Assembly: GCA_033398695.1 (NCBI GenBank)
Contig: CM065809.1
Span: 87,029,644 to 87,093,643 of the forward strand
From: Orobanche coerulescens
Lineage: Eukaryota; Streptophyta; Magnoliopsida; Lamiales; Orobanchaceae
Length of the DNA stretch: 64,000 nucleotides
Direction of reading: 5' to 3'
Position numbers and translations under genes: made by a program. Each line of letters opens with the position of its first letter. Within the stretch, counting starts at the first letter, position 1. Below are positions 44,655-55,655 of this stretch, piece after piece. The notes under the pieces are model-generated. The model saw only the letters and a list, made by a program, of their open reading frames with translations. It made no database searches and was not told the DNA's origin.

Positions 44655-45518
44655 TGTAACACCCCCAATCCACTCAGGGATATTACACGCCGTAGACCCT
44701 CTCCTCGAGGATCTACCAGGCTGTTAACTAAAATCCAACATCTAAACATCGCCTTTAAGGCTAAAACGACTCAGTAGACCTATTTGGTCTTTCAATAATA
44801 ACATTCAACTCAATTCCAACACATACCCACGCAGGGGTCAAAATACAATAAACTCCCGTACAATGGGGAAAAGATACTGCAGCGGAAAAGAAAATACAAC
44901 TAGACCAATACGACATCAACGGATCCTCGGGTGATTAGTATCGTTCATCTTTCATCATCCTTCATGCCGACCCTGTGTTATGCTCCCAAGCCTGAATGTA
45001 AAAACATACATCCACCCCCCCGAATACTCGGGGGTTAGCAAAACTCCACTGTTTTGCTAGTGCAAGAACAAAGTGCAAATACGAACCATACAATTCACAT
45101 TCTACGAATAACAATAACCAGGAATCCTCAAAGATCCAAACGAAATGAAAATTACTTCCCGAGGCAAGAGTTTGAGACAAATATTCGAAAACCGAAAGAT
45201 CATAAATCAATGGAAATAATTTATGAAACAGTTTAGAATGCCATCGAGAGTTTTAATAGAAAACAATTTAGGATTACCGAATCCTTATCTTTCTAAAATC
45301 AATAGGGGTCACAGCCCAAAGGTTTTGTTTTCACAAATAAAACCAACCACAATTCACAGGGCCAGAGCCCAACATCACGTGTCCTCGACGGACATAAAAA
45401 TCAACAAACATAATCGCGCACGCGCATCGCCTAGGACCGAGACGAAGCCACAAATCCCACTCGAGGCCTCGAAGGACCCTCCCGAGCTAGCTAGCGAAAC
45501 AAATCACACACATCTCAT

Positions 45519-45660
45519 GGTTGGATCAATCGCTTGTTGCATCCTGGCCACATGATCGCATGCCATGTGCCACCGTAGATTATCTCAGGCTCTCACGGTT
45601 GGATCAATCACTTGTTGCATCCTGACCACATGATCACGTGCCATGTGTCACCGTAGACCT
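45519..45660. repeat. 78-bp direct duplication in N1 LTR A
   Basis: GGTTGGATCAATC starts at 45519 and 45597. Both units continue with TTGTTGCATCCTG, CACATGATC and CATGTG.CACCGTAGA. The same pair is present in LTR B near 50585 and 50663. Confidence 0.85.
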
Positions 45661-46729
45661 TCAACCATATCCACACATTCACACAAATAACATATCACAT
45701 CAATAATATCCAAGTAATTCACTCAATGGCAACAAACACAATACGCGACGCAATGGTCAAATTACAACGCACCAATAAGAGATAATATATATACATATAT
45801 ATTATCAAAGCACAACGACTAAACCAAGTGTATTCATAGAAATTCACGTAACCATCCACGAACACAATGTCCACAAAGCACGCGCGTTATGAAAGAGGGC
45901 CTTTAACAAGGCTAACCGAATCTATGAAAGTGAGATTCAAACGATCAAATAAACACAAGTAGACGATCACTAATTATCATATTCATAAAACAAGAATTGT
46001 ATGGACAAGGTACTTGCCTCGAATAACCACAACGTGGAGAATCGACCGAAGTAGGTTGGCACGAACCGACTACGAACCCGTCGACTCCACCGAACGCCAA
46101 CTCGCGATAATAAACTACGAAGGACAATAACAACAATGAAAATGAATTCTATAGTACGACTTAAAGCCGTTGAATTCAAAGAATGAATGACGAAAGTTCA
46201 AGTGTTTCCCCCAAAACGGCCAAGAACACGATTCGTCCCGACAAAACACGAAAACGGATTTTCAAACCGAAATATGGATATACAATCCATAGGATATGTT
46301 TAACAACATCATTTAAAAACAATCGATCCATCAAAAATGGATGAAAAACGAGATCGAGAACAAAACCCCCAAAAAGTCGATTCGAAGGAAACCAAGAAAT
46401 ATACTTCGATTCGCTGAAGAACAATGGATTAAATGATGTTCAACATAAGAATACTACTAATATTAATCATACCCATCATGAATTAATCAACAATACGGAA
46501 CGAATCGGACAAAAACGCAAAAACCCCAAAATTCAATAAATTAGGGTTCTAAGGAGAGATTACCTTGATTCACTGGATCAAAGGATGATATAGGATGATC
46601 AATCAATAATATGAACTCAATAACTTCGTGGATTTGTTGTTCAACAACATGGCTTCGTCTCCTCCGAAGCTCCAGCCGCGGATCGAAAGGAAAGGAAATG
46701 AAAAACGAGTGAAAATATGACTGTTCGGT

Positions 46730-46785
46730 CATATTTATACTGGTGCGGCCTAGCGTGCGCTAGTCTGCCGAGCTAGCGTGCGCTA
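46730..46785 (-). promoter_or_regulatory. N1 LTR A TATA-like box and palindrome pair
   Basis: Two exact TAGCGTGCGCTA words (46751-46762, 46774-46785) are TAGCGCACGCTA in LTR sense. They lie 10 bp upstream of GTATAAATATG (46730-46740) on the minus strand. Confidence 0.65.
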
Positions 46786-47222
46786 GCGGCCAGCATCGGC
46801 CCAGAAATCAGCTTTGTGCTGCGGCCCGGCTAGAAGGGGCCGCGGCCCGTGGTACAGCCCGCTCCAGGATCAAAAGGCACACGGTGCAATCTTAGCTTTT
46901 TCGACCATAACTCCTTCGTCCGGACTCCGATTGACTCATCGTTTGATCCATTAGAAAGCTAACTTGATGATCTATAATATTGCAAAGATTCAGAATTTTT
47001 GGAATTTTCAAGAATTAATGGTGCCTTTACAAAGTCGAACTCACACGTGAAAAAGTCGATTAAGGACACGGAACTCAACAAAACGACACCGAAACGAACT
47101 CGGATGACAAAAAGTGTAGAATTAGTCATTCTCGAAATGACGAAACAGTCAAAACAGAGTCGCTAAGAGGGACTTTCACCAAAGAAAGAAAATTACCGGA
47201 AATCGAAATTGCGGATATTACA

Positions 47223-49723
47223 TACTACCCTTCTTAAAAGAAGTTTCGTCCCAAAACTTAAAACAAGTAGGGAGATGCAAAATCCTGCCAAGAAAACTCA
47301 ACGAGATACACAAGAACCGAAAATTCGCGCCCAACGGCGAAATGCTACAAGCAACGCAAAGGAATATACGGCGTGAAAACGCGCTCCACGACGACCAACA
47401 CAACACCACCGGTAGAAACATAATAAAATCAACAAGTGACAAGCGGCATCAAACACATAGTACAATCAAGTCGATTATCCGAACAATCACAAAACACTAT
47501 GAACGAAAATTAATACGATTGACCAACCCAACGGTTCATCAATCAAAACGCGAGCCAAACGCTGAACAAATACGGAATTCCACCGCCCAAGGGTTGGAAG
47601 ATCGAAAACGATACTAATTTCCCGAACTTAAGGAAATTAGGAAGGAGTCTAAACGCTCAACAATCACGAAACGGGGTCAACAAAAACTGAACAATCAATG
47701 ATCGAACCACAACGATCGAGACAACAAAAATCGAACAATCATGTTCGAATCACGAAGAACAATAAAATTCAGACAACAACTCCAAGGCTCCAAGGAATCG
47801 AACCGAACTCAGAAAAGTCACAGCGATAACCAGATCGACTCAAAACAAGATCACAGCTCGTTCGAACGATGAAACTGAAATACAGAACAAGTTCAGAAAG
47901 TATCAACGAACACGAGCGAGTCGATAGAATTGAGAAAGAGAAAATGCAGAAGCCAAAAATAATACGGGTATTATATTCGACCTCTTCTAAAAGAAGTGTC
48001 ATCCCCGAAACTCACAACAACGAAATCAAGGATACGACACAACAAGCAACCGACAGAAACATCCTTCGAAGGCCTCTCAAAGCCGATTCTGATAACTGTG
48101 CTGAAGCGCGAACTCCGAAAGTCTTGGTAGCCAATTTGCAAAACTAAATTTGGTGTCCCTCGAGTCCACACTTGAAATGTGTTACCAACGCGAAGGACAA
48201 TTTACACGTGCATGCCCCGGCACATCACAGTTGAAACGTCTCGGCCCGGCATACCGAAAATACAAATGCTAGATACAATGGGGCATAACGTCGCAAAACA
48301 ACATAGCAGAGATGCCAACTCAGCACAACAAAGAATCATAACACATATCATATACTACGATTACCATCATAAAGTAATACACGCACAAATAATACAGCAA
48401 CGACGGTATCGTTCGGCGACCTTAACGGTCCGAACAATAACCAACACATAATTACAAACATCATGGAACAATCACACATGTACACAAACGTACAAACCCA
48501 AGCTTTAACAGCTCACACAGGTGCGATAACACGCAAGTCACCACGAAATGACAACATTAAAGATCGTCATCACACCTCCCACAAAGGGCTAACAAAACAT
48601 ATGCGTGGCGAACGATTCAATGTTCACACCACCAATTCAATCACAAATCGGGGTTAACACCGTAACGAAAGTTCGAAAACCATACATGCATTTCCGGTCC
48701 GCAAACAGGAATAATAGGTTTTAAAAACGAAAACGACCTTTTGAAAACAATTTGGAAACACCAGTTGATCTTGAGTATCATTTTACAAAAAGTTGAACAA
48801 ACATCATTTTCGAGACTTTGAAAATCATCTTGCGTTTAAACAAAAATGAGGACACTTTCTCTTAGTGAACAAATTTCAGAATATTCGACCCTCGGGTCTA
48901 AGTAAAAAAATGTTTCTAAAATATTGAAAATATCTCAAAACATTTTGGTCCTCGAGGTAGAAGAATTTGAAATATATTGTGGCACCTTGGTTGTACCACG
49001 AGAAAATAATTCATTTTAAAAGTACATCTCGAAATTTAATTTTCTAAGATACTCAAGGTTTCAAAAATAATTCAATGGGCTAGAATACCAAAAAATGTCA
49101 GGTAATTACACGGATCATTATAGCGCCGTGGGTCCCGCGCTGGAACCCACCCGACTAAAAACCATTTACAAAAACGCAAAAAGGCCGATGATGGTAATGT
49201 TTCAAAAACTTACAAAGGCCATTTACAACATGTTAAATACCGTCATAAGAATTTCGCTAAAACGATCAAGGCCATAATGTCCAAAACTCGGTTAAGGGAA
49301 TCGGTTTTCGAAATAAAACTCAGTCGGTAAAATACCGAAAGCCATTACAAAAGAACTCACGCAGCGGATAAAAGAAACACAGTCCAACATGCACAATCCA
49401 GCAACACTACTCCTCATATGAACGAAATATGAGAGTCAAATAACCACATATCACGAAATCAAAATCCATAGAAGGATTCCATCACTTAACGTATAATCAT
49501 ACAAGTAACTCGCATCAGACGAGGCACAATCACAAAGAATGGAGACTTACATCCACAGGTTGCAAGAAGATGATGATCGCCCCACGATACTAATCACGTC
49601 CAACAACTCAGATGACGCGTCATGACATGACTCAGTCAGACAAAATCCGACGAGATAAAACTCAACAGACCCTACTAAACCCGACAGCCTAGGTTTCCAC
49701 AACCTAAGCTATGATACCATTTA
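47223..49723 (-). other. N1 internal region A (non-coding, 2501 bp)
   Basis: It begins (right side) with a primer-like site TGGTATCATAGCTTAGG (49703-49719) and ends (left side) with GGGACGAAACTTC and a purine-containing tract by the LTR. Inside are relics of another Gypsy family: a second LTR-start plus purine-tract signature near 47970-48010 (GGGTATTATA, then AAAAGAAGTGTCATCCCC on the plus strand). A segment near 49100-49400 containing GCGCCGTGGGTCCCGCG matches the T1 LTR near 23200. No frame longer than about 90 codons and no retroelement protein motif is present. Confidence 0.75.
49703..49719 (-). other. N1 primer-like site
   Basis: Minus strand TGGTATCATAGCTTAGG, four bases from the LTR end. 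It matches the initiator tRNA-Met complement over TGGTATCA.AGC. The equivalent site by LTR C (about 60113-60129) reads TAGTATCGGAGCTTAGG, with a mutated second base. Confidence 0.65.
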
Positions 49724-51861
49724 TGTAACACCCCCAATCCACTCAGGGATATTACACGCCGTAGACCCTCTCCTGGAGGATCTACCAGGATGTTAACTAA
49801 AATCCAACATCTAAACATCGCCTTTAAGGCCAAAACGACTCAGTAGACCGATTTGGTCTTTCAATAATAACATTCAACTCAATTCCAACACATACCCACA
49901 CAGGGGTCAAAATACAATAAACTCCCGTACAACGGGGAAAAGATACTGCGGCGGAAAAGAAAATACAACTAGACCAATACGACATCAACGGATCCTCGTG
50001 TGATTAGTATCGTTCATCTTTCATCATCCTTCGTGCCGACCCTGTGTTATGATCCTAAACCTGAATGCAAAAACAGACATCCACCCCCCGAATACTCGGG
50101 GGTTAGCAAAACCCCACTGTTTTGCTAGTGCAAGAACAAAGTGCAAATACGAGCCATACAATTCACATTCTACGAATAACAATAACCAGAAATCCTCAAA
50201 GATCCAAACAAAATGAAAAGTACTTCCCGAGGCAAGAGTTTGAGAAAAATATTCCAAAACCAAAAGATCATAAATCAATGGAAATAATTTATAAAACAGT
50301 TTAGAATGCCATCGAGAGTTTTAATAGAAAACAATTTAGGATTACCGAATCCTTATCTTTCCAAAATCAATAGGGGTCACAGCCCAAAAGTTTTGTTTTC
50401 ACAAATAAAACCAACCACAATTCACAGGGCCAGAGCCCAACATCACGTCCTCGACGGACATAAAAATCAACAAACATAATCGCGCACGCGCATCGCCTAG
50501 GACCGGGACAAAGCCACAAATCACACTCGAGGCCTCGAAGGACCCTCCCGAGCTGTCTAGCGAAACAAATCACACACATCTCACGGTTGGATCAATCGCT
50601 TGTTGCATCCTGGCCACATGATCGCATGCCATGTGCCACCGTAGATTATCTCAGGCTCTCACGGTTGGATCAATCACTTGTTGCATCCTGACCACATGAT
50701 CACGTGCCATGTGTCACTGTAGACCTTCAACCATATCCACACATTCACACAAATAACATATCACATCAATAATATCCAAGTAATTCACTCAATGTCAACA
50801 AACACAATACGCGACGCAATGGTCAAATTACAACGCACCAATAAGAGATAATATATATACATATATTTTATCAAAGCACAACGACAACACCAAGTGTATT
50901 CATAGAAATTCACGTAACCATCCACGAACACAATGTCCACAAAGCACGCGCGTTATGAATGAGGGCCTTCAGCAAGGCTAACCGAATCTATGAAAGTGAG
51001 ATTCAAACGATAAAATAAACACAAGAAGGCGATCACTAATTATAATATTCATAAAACAAGAATTGTATGGACAAGTTACTTGCCTCGAATAACCACAACG
51101 CGGAGAATCGACCGAAGTAGGTTGGCACGAACCGACTATGAACCCGCCGACTCCATCGAACGCCAACTCGCGATAATAAACTACGAAGGACAATAACAAC
51201 AATGAAAATGAATTCTATAGCACGACTTAAAGCCATTGAATTCAAAGAATGAATGACGAAAGTTCAAGTGTTTCCCCCAAAATGGCCAAGAACACGATTC
51301 GTCCCGACAAAACACGAAAATGGATTTTCAAACTGAAATATGGATATACAATCCATAGGATATGTTTAACAACATCATTTAACAATAATCGATCTATCAA
51401 AAACGGATGGAAAACGAGATCGAGAACAAAACCCCCAAAAAGTCGATTCGAAAGAAATCAAGAAATATACTTCGATTCGATGAAGAATGGATTAAATGAT
51501 GTTCAACACAAGAATACTACCAAGATTAATCATACCCATCATGAATTAATCAACCATAAGGAACGAATCGGACAAAAACGCAAAAACCCCAAAATTCAAG
51601 AAATTAGGGTTCTAAGGAGAGATTACCTTGATTCGCTGGATCAAAAGATGATATAGGATGATCAATCAATGATATGAACTCAATAACTTCTTGGATTTGT
51701 TGTTCAACAACATGGTTTCGCCTCCTCCGAAGCTCCAGCCGCGGATCGAAAGGAAAGGAAATGAAAAACGAGTAAAAATATGACTCCTCGGTCATATTTA
51801 TACTGGTGCAGCCTAGCGTGCGCTAGGCTGCCGAGCTAGCGTGCGCTAGCGGCCTTCATAG
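49724..51861 (-). repeat. N1 LTR B, left part
   Basis: It matches LTR A closely from TGTAACACCC to the palindrome pair (51814-51825 and 51837-51848) and TATA-like box GTATAAATATG (51793-51803). G1 interrupts it after ATAG (51858-51861). The rest of this LTR is at 57278-57698; the total is about 2559 bp. Confidence 0.88.
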
Positions 51862-52289
51862 TGTCACGGGCAAACATCAGTCCGTCGAGTTATGCCGTGC
51901 GCCCCTTAGCAACTCAGTCCTTTGGCCACTAAGGCAGGCTTTCCCAACCCTTGCAGGTTAAGTGCGGAAGATTGAAGTATTTTAGAGAGAGAAAGTTAGA
52001 GAGAGAAACTGCTCTTTAGAAAGGAACTTTTATTGCTCAACTTCGGATGATGTACAGATGAGGGGATTGGAGCTCCTTTTATAGGTCTCCATCTACATCT
52101 TCTAGAATGTACAATAATCTACAAGTATCTAGAACATACAAGAGATTACAAGACAATCTATATCCTTCTAACCCTTTCTATGATCATTCCGGAGGGCTTC
52201 CGGAATGTTACAACATCTATCAAGTAAACACTAGAATTCTGGAGAAGAATCTCGACCCTTTTAGAAGCTTCCAAAGCCAAAGTGTGACA
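51862..52289 (-). repeat. G1 3' LTR (428 bp)
   Basis: It starts TGTCACGGGCAAAC and ends AGTGTGACA. By hand alignment it differs from the 5' LTR at nine positions with no gaps, about 2.1 percent. Confidence 0.93.
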
Positions 52290-52302
52290 ATTCTCCCCCA
52301 CC
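52290..52302 (-). other. G1 polypurine tract
   Basis: Minus strand GGTGGGGGAGAAT lies against the LTR start, the expected plus-strand primer. It follows the end of pol at 52321 by about 20 bases. Confidence 0.88.
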
Positions 52303-52320
52303 TGAGTCTTGACGTCCCCG

Positions 52321-52479
52321 TCAAGGTTTTGCCTTGTATGCTTCAATTTTGGTTTTGAATTGCCACAAGTCTTGCTCCTTTTCCCACGAAGCTTCGCTGT
52401 CTGGTAAACCTCTCCAGCATATTAAGTACTCCATCCATCAGGGTGTTCCCCATTTTCCAACTTGTCGATCCGCCAAGAT
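52321..52479 (-). pseudogene. pol: G1 chromodomain
   Basis: Reads ILADRQVGKWGTP, stop, WMEYLICWRGLPDSEASWE, KEQDLWQFKTKIEAYKAKP and then a TGA. Aromatic residues in EYLICWRGL and SEASWE match the chromodomain of plant chromoviruses. Two in-frame stops, TAA at 52480-52482 just before it and TGA at 52438-52440 within it, would remove it from the protein. In active elements this domain steers integration to chosen chromatin. Confidence 0.88.
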
Positions 52480-53676
52480 TTATTCAATTTCCTTCTCAAA
52501 GGACACTGTGTGGGCAGGCGGGGCTCGATCTGACTTATTTCGAGTTGGGTCTTCCTCATCCTTGTAATATGGTTTCAAAAGACTCACATGGAAGACTGGA
52601 TGAATTTTGAAGTCATTAGGAAGATTGAGCCGATAGGACCGCGTTCTCACCTTCTTCACTATCTCAAAGGGTCCTTCATATCGCCATGTCAAGCCTTTGT
52701 GTACTTGGCGGATCGCCTTAACGTTTCTTCCGATCATTCGGACCAACACTTGGTCTCCTACTTGAAATTCCCTCGGACGGCGCTTGTCGTCCGCCCACTT
52801 CTTCATTCGTTTGGCAGCTTTAGTCAGATACGCCCTTGCTATGTCATGTTCCTCGTTCCAACCTTTAGCAAGTTTGTACGCTGCCGGACTCGCACCTTCG
52901 TATTTCCGAACTAGTTCCTGGGGTGTCGTCGGTTTTTGCCCCATCACCAGCTCAAACGGACTTCGTTGGGTGGACTCGTTCCGCTGCAAGTTGTAAGAGA
53001 ATTGTGCAATATCAAGTAAACGAGCCCAGTCGGACTGGTTGGCACTTACAAAGTGTCGGAGATAAATCTCCAGCAAATGATTTACTCGTTTAGTTTGGCC
53101 ATCCGTTTGGGGGTAAAAGCTCGTCGAGAAGTGGAGGTTTGACCCCACCAACTTGAATAGCTCCCTCCAAAACTTTCCTGTAAATCGTGGGTCTCGGTCG
53201 CTTATGATACTCCGAGGAACTCCCCAGTACTTTACCACATACTTCAAAAATAGTCGGGCAGCTTCCTCGGCCTTACAATCCTTTGTTGCCGGTATGAATG
53301 TCCCATACTTGGAGAACCGGTCAATTATTACCATGATAGACCCGCATCCTTCCGACCTTGGTAGTGCCGATATGAAGTCCATTGTAAGACTGTCCCTCGG
53401 ACGTTCGGCAATAGGCAATGGCTCTAGTAGTCCCGCTGGTTTACTTTGTTTGACCTTGTCTTGTTGGCAGACCAAGCAGGTCTTTACGTAGGGGTTCACA
53501 TCATCCTGCAAGTTAGGCCAGTAAAATGACTGCTCAACAAGCGCTTTAGTGCAAAGAGTACCTGGGTGTCCCGCCCATTTAGAATCATGGCACTCCTTCA
53601 GAATTTCCCTTCTAAAGTTGTCCCATCGGGGTATGTACAACCTATCTCCAACAGTAAAAAGTAAGCCATTCTCTTG
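52480..53676 (-). pseudogene. pol: G1 integrase with substituted catalytic Glu
   Basis: The frame is open for 386 codons from 53640. The zinc region has H..H (ECHDSKWAGHPG) and CLVC. Core motifs are LTMDFISALPRSEG (first Asp) and IISDRDPRF (second Asp). The third site reads PQTDGQTKRVN; 35 residues after the second Asp the family has Glu, but here the codon (53089-53091) is AAA, Lys. Catalysis should be lost. The C-terminal GPFEIVKKVRTRSYRLNLP and HPVFHVSLLKPY region is intact. It ends in TAA 52480 before the chromodomain. Confidence 0.92.
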
Positions 53677-54363
53677 CTAGAACTTCCTTGTCTTGTCCTC
53701 CTTTTCCAGTTCCACCAGATTCTTGGCCAAGGGGTCTTGGGCAATACCGTCTCTTATCCAGTCGGCAAGGTCGCACTGCACTTGGGTGATAGACGCCAGT
53801 GAGGCCTTTCGACTTAGAGCATCCTCAACAACGTTCGTTTTTCCTGGCTTATATTCCATAGAATAATCAAATTCAGCCAAGAAGTCTTGCCACCGTGCTT
53901 GCTTCGGGGTGATCTTCTTTTGATTTTGGAAATAGATAGTCGCCACATTGTCCGTCTTGATCACAAAGTGACTCTCGAGCAAGTAATGTCTCCACGTACG
54001 AAGACAATGGATTATAGCCGTCATTTCCTTGTCATGGACCAGGTACCGCCGTTCCGTCTCGTTTAGCTTCCGGGACTCGTAGGTAATAGGATGCCCATCC
54101 TGCAGTAGGACTCCTCCAATGGCATAGTCGGAGGCATCCGAATGTAACTCAAAAGGCTTTGTGTAGTCCGGAAGTTTCAGCACTGGGTCATTCATGACAG
54201 CCACCTTCAGATCTTCGAAGGATGCTTGGCACTCGTCCGTCCAATCCCACGCAACCTTCTTCCTGAGTAAGTTAGTTAATGGCGTTGCCCTCGCCGAATA
54301 TCCGTCATTGAATCGCCGATAGTAGTTCACCAAGCCTAAGAACGACCGAAGCTTGGAGACGTT
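53677..54363 (-). pseudogene. pol: G1 RNase H domain
   Basis: The same frame as reverse transcriptase, between TAG 54364 and TAG 53677. It contains [64 protein letters not shown] and VVEDALSRK. All four acidic positions are present. The ending TRKF-stop-QENGLLF suggests Trp TGG changed to TAG. Confidence 0.92.
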
Positions 54364-55017
54364 CTAAGGAGGCTCCCACTCGGCAATGGCCTGCATCTTC
54401 TTTGTGTCCATTAAGATCATTCCTTCTTTCACCTTGTGCCCCAAGAACATTACCTCCGTTTGGGCAAACGAGCATTTTTCCAGTTTTACGTATAGTTCGT
54501 TCTCCCCCAGGACTCGGAACACTTTCCGTAGATGTTCAGCATGTTCATTCAAGGACTCGCTGTATATTACTATGTCATCCAGATACACAACAACAAACTT
54601 GTCCAAGAATGGGTGAAATATCTTATTCATGAGAGTGCAGAAAGTCGCAGGTGCATTTGTCAAGCCAAAGGGCATAACCAAAAACTCAAATGAACCATAC
54701 CTCGTCACGCAGGTGGTCTTTGACTCATCTCCTTCTGCGATACGGACTTGCCAATACCCCGACCGCAAGTCTAGTTTTGAGAACCACTTTGCCTTCCCCA
54801 AGTGGTCGAATAGGTCATCCACCAAAGGTATTGGGTATTTGTTCTTTATAGTAACCTTGTTAAGCGCCCGGTAGTCAATGCACATCCGCAAGCTACCGTC
54901 TTGTTTCTTCTGGAATAATACCGGAGCGCCATAAGGAGCTTTGGAAGGACGAATATAGCCAGCATCAAGTAAATCCTTCAACTGCCTTTGAAGTTCTTCC
55001 AACTCTGGCGGAGCCAT
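54364..55017 (-). pseudogene. pol: G1 reverse transcriptase
   Basis: The reading [20 protein letters not shown] continues with [41 protein letters not shown] and the catalytic [11 protein letters not shown]. It ends WEPP at TAG 54364. A one-base frameshift near 55020 separates it from protease: PPAMG is followed by GPYRM in another frame. Apart from that the domain is complete. Confidence 0.93.
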
Positions 55018-55655
55018 CCGGTACGGCCCATTGCAGGAGGTTTCGCCCCCTGTTCCAGCTCAATCCCGTGATCCACCTCCCGCCTCGGTGGTAACTTTTT
55101 GGGCAACTCGGGAGGCATCACGTCTTTAAATTCGGCCAGAACTTCACCGGTTTCTGCCGGGACTTCCTTGCCGACAGTTGGGTCGTCCGTCTTTAGGGCA
55201 GCAAGGTACGTCTCTTGCCCCCTATTACACCCTATTGACACCTGCATGGCCGACAACATACAGGAGTCGATCTTTCCACGAAGTAAAGGAATATCGAAGG
55301 TTACCTTGTTCGGAGTGATACTCATAATTTGGGCATCTTGGATGGTTACCGTCTTCATCTTTTCCAGGAATTCCATGCCTAGCACCATCCGATAATCATC
55401 CATTCGGACCACTGTCAAGTCAAGCTTGCCCTGCCAATCCGCCAGTTGGACCGGGACTTGCTTAGCCACGCCACTTATGGGGCTTGATGGTGTGTTCACT
55501 GTTTTCATCCATCCTATTTCTTTAGTAACTCTTACACCCAGTCGGACCGCCTCGTCCTCAGCTAAGAAGTTGTGAGTGGCTCCCGTGTCTACTAAGGCCT
55601 TTGTGACTCCCTTATTTATCTTTGCCTCAACATACATGAGACCATTCCTAACCTT
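55018..55655 (-). pseudogene. pol: G1 aspartic protease and linker
   Basis: Begins directly after the gag stop in the same frame: KVRNGLMYVEAKI, then the active site ALVDTGATHNF. LADWQGKLDLTVVRMDDYRMVLG and MEFLEKMKTVTI follow, and then the linker to reverse transcriptase with [17 protein letters not shown]. The DTG triplet is intact. It shifts out of frame near 55020. Confidence 0.9.

Larger units (their letters stand above)
44655..47222 (-). repeat. N1 LTR A (2568 bp)
   Basis: Plus-strand ends TGTAACACCC and GCGGATATTACA. It includes a 78-bp direct duplication (45519-45660), a TA-rich microsatellite near 45785, a TATA-like box with two palindromes (46730-46785) and a GC-rich block with CGGCCC and GGCCGCGGCC words (46790-46870). 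Short open frames in it recur at the same places in LTR B and have no protein resemblance; I do not regard them as genes. Confidence 0.88.

Noticed and set aside
44655..51800. Many open frames of 60-110 codons in N1 LTRs and internals, some repeated at both copies
   Set aside because: They recur only because the DNA is duplicated, occur on both strands, and show no protein family features. They are chance frames in low-stop, C/A-rich DNA.
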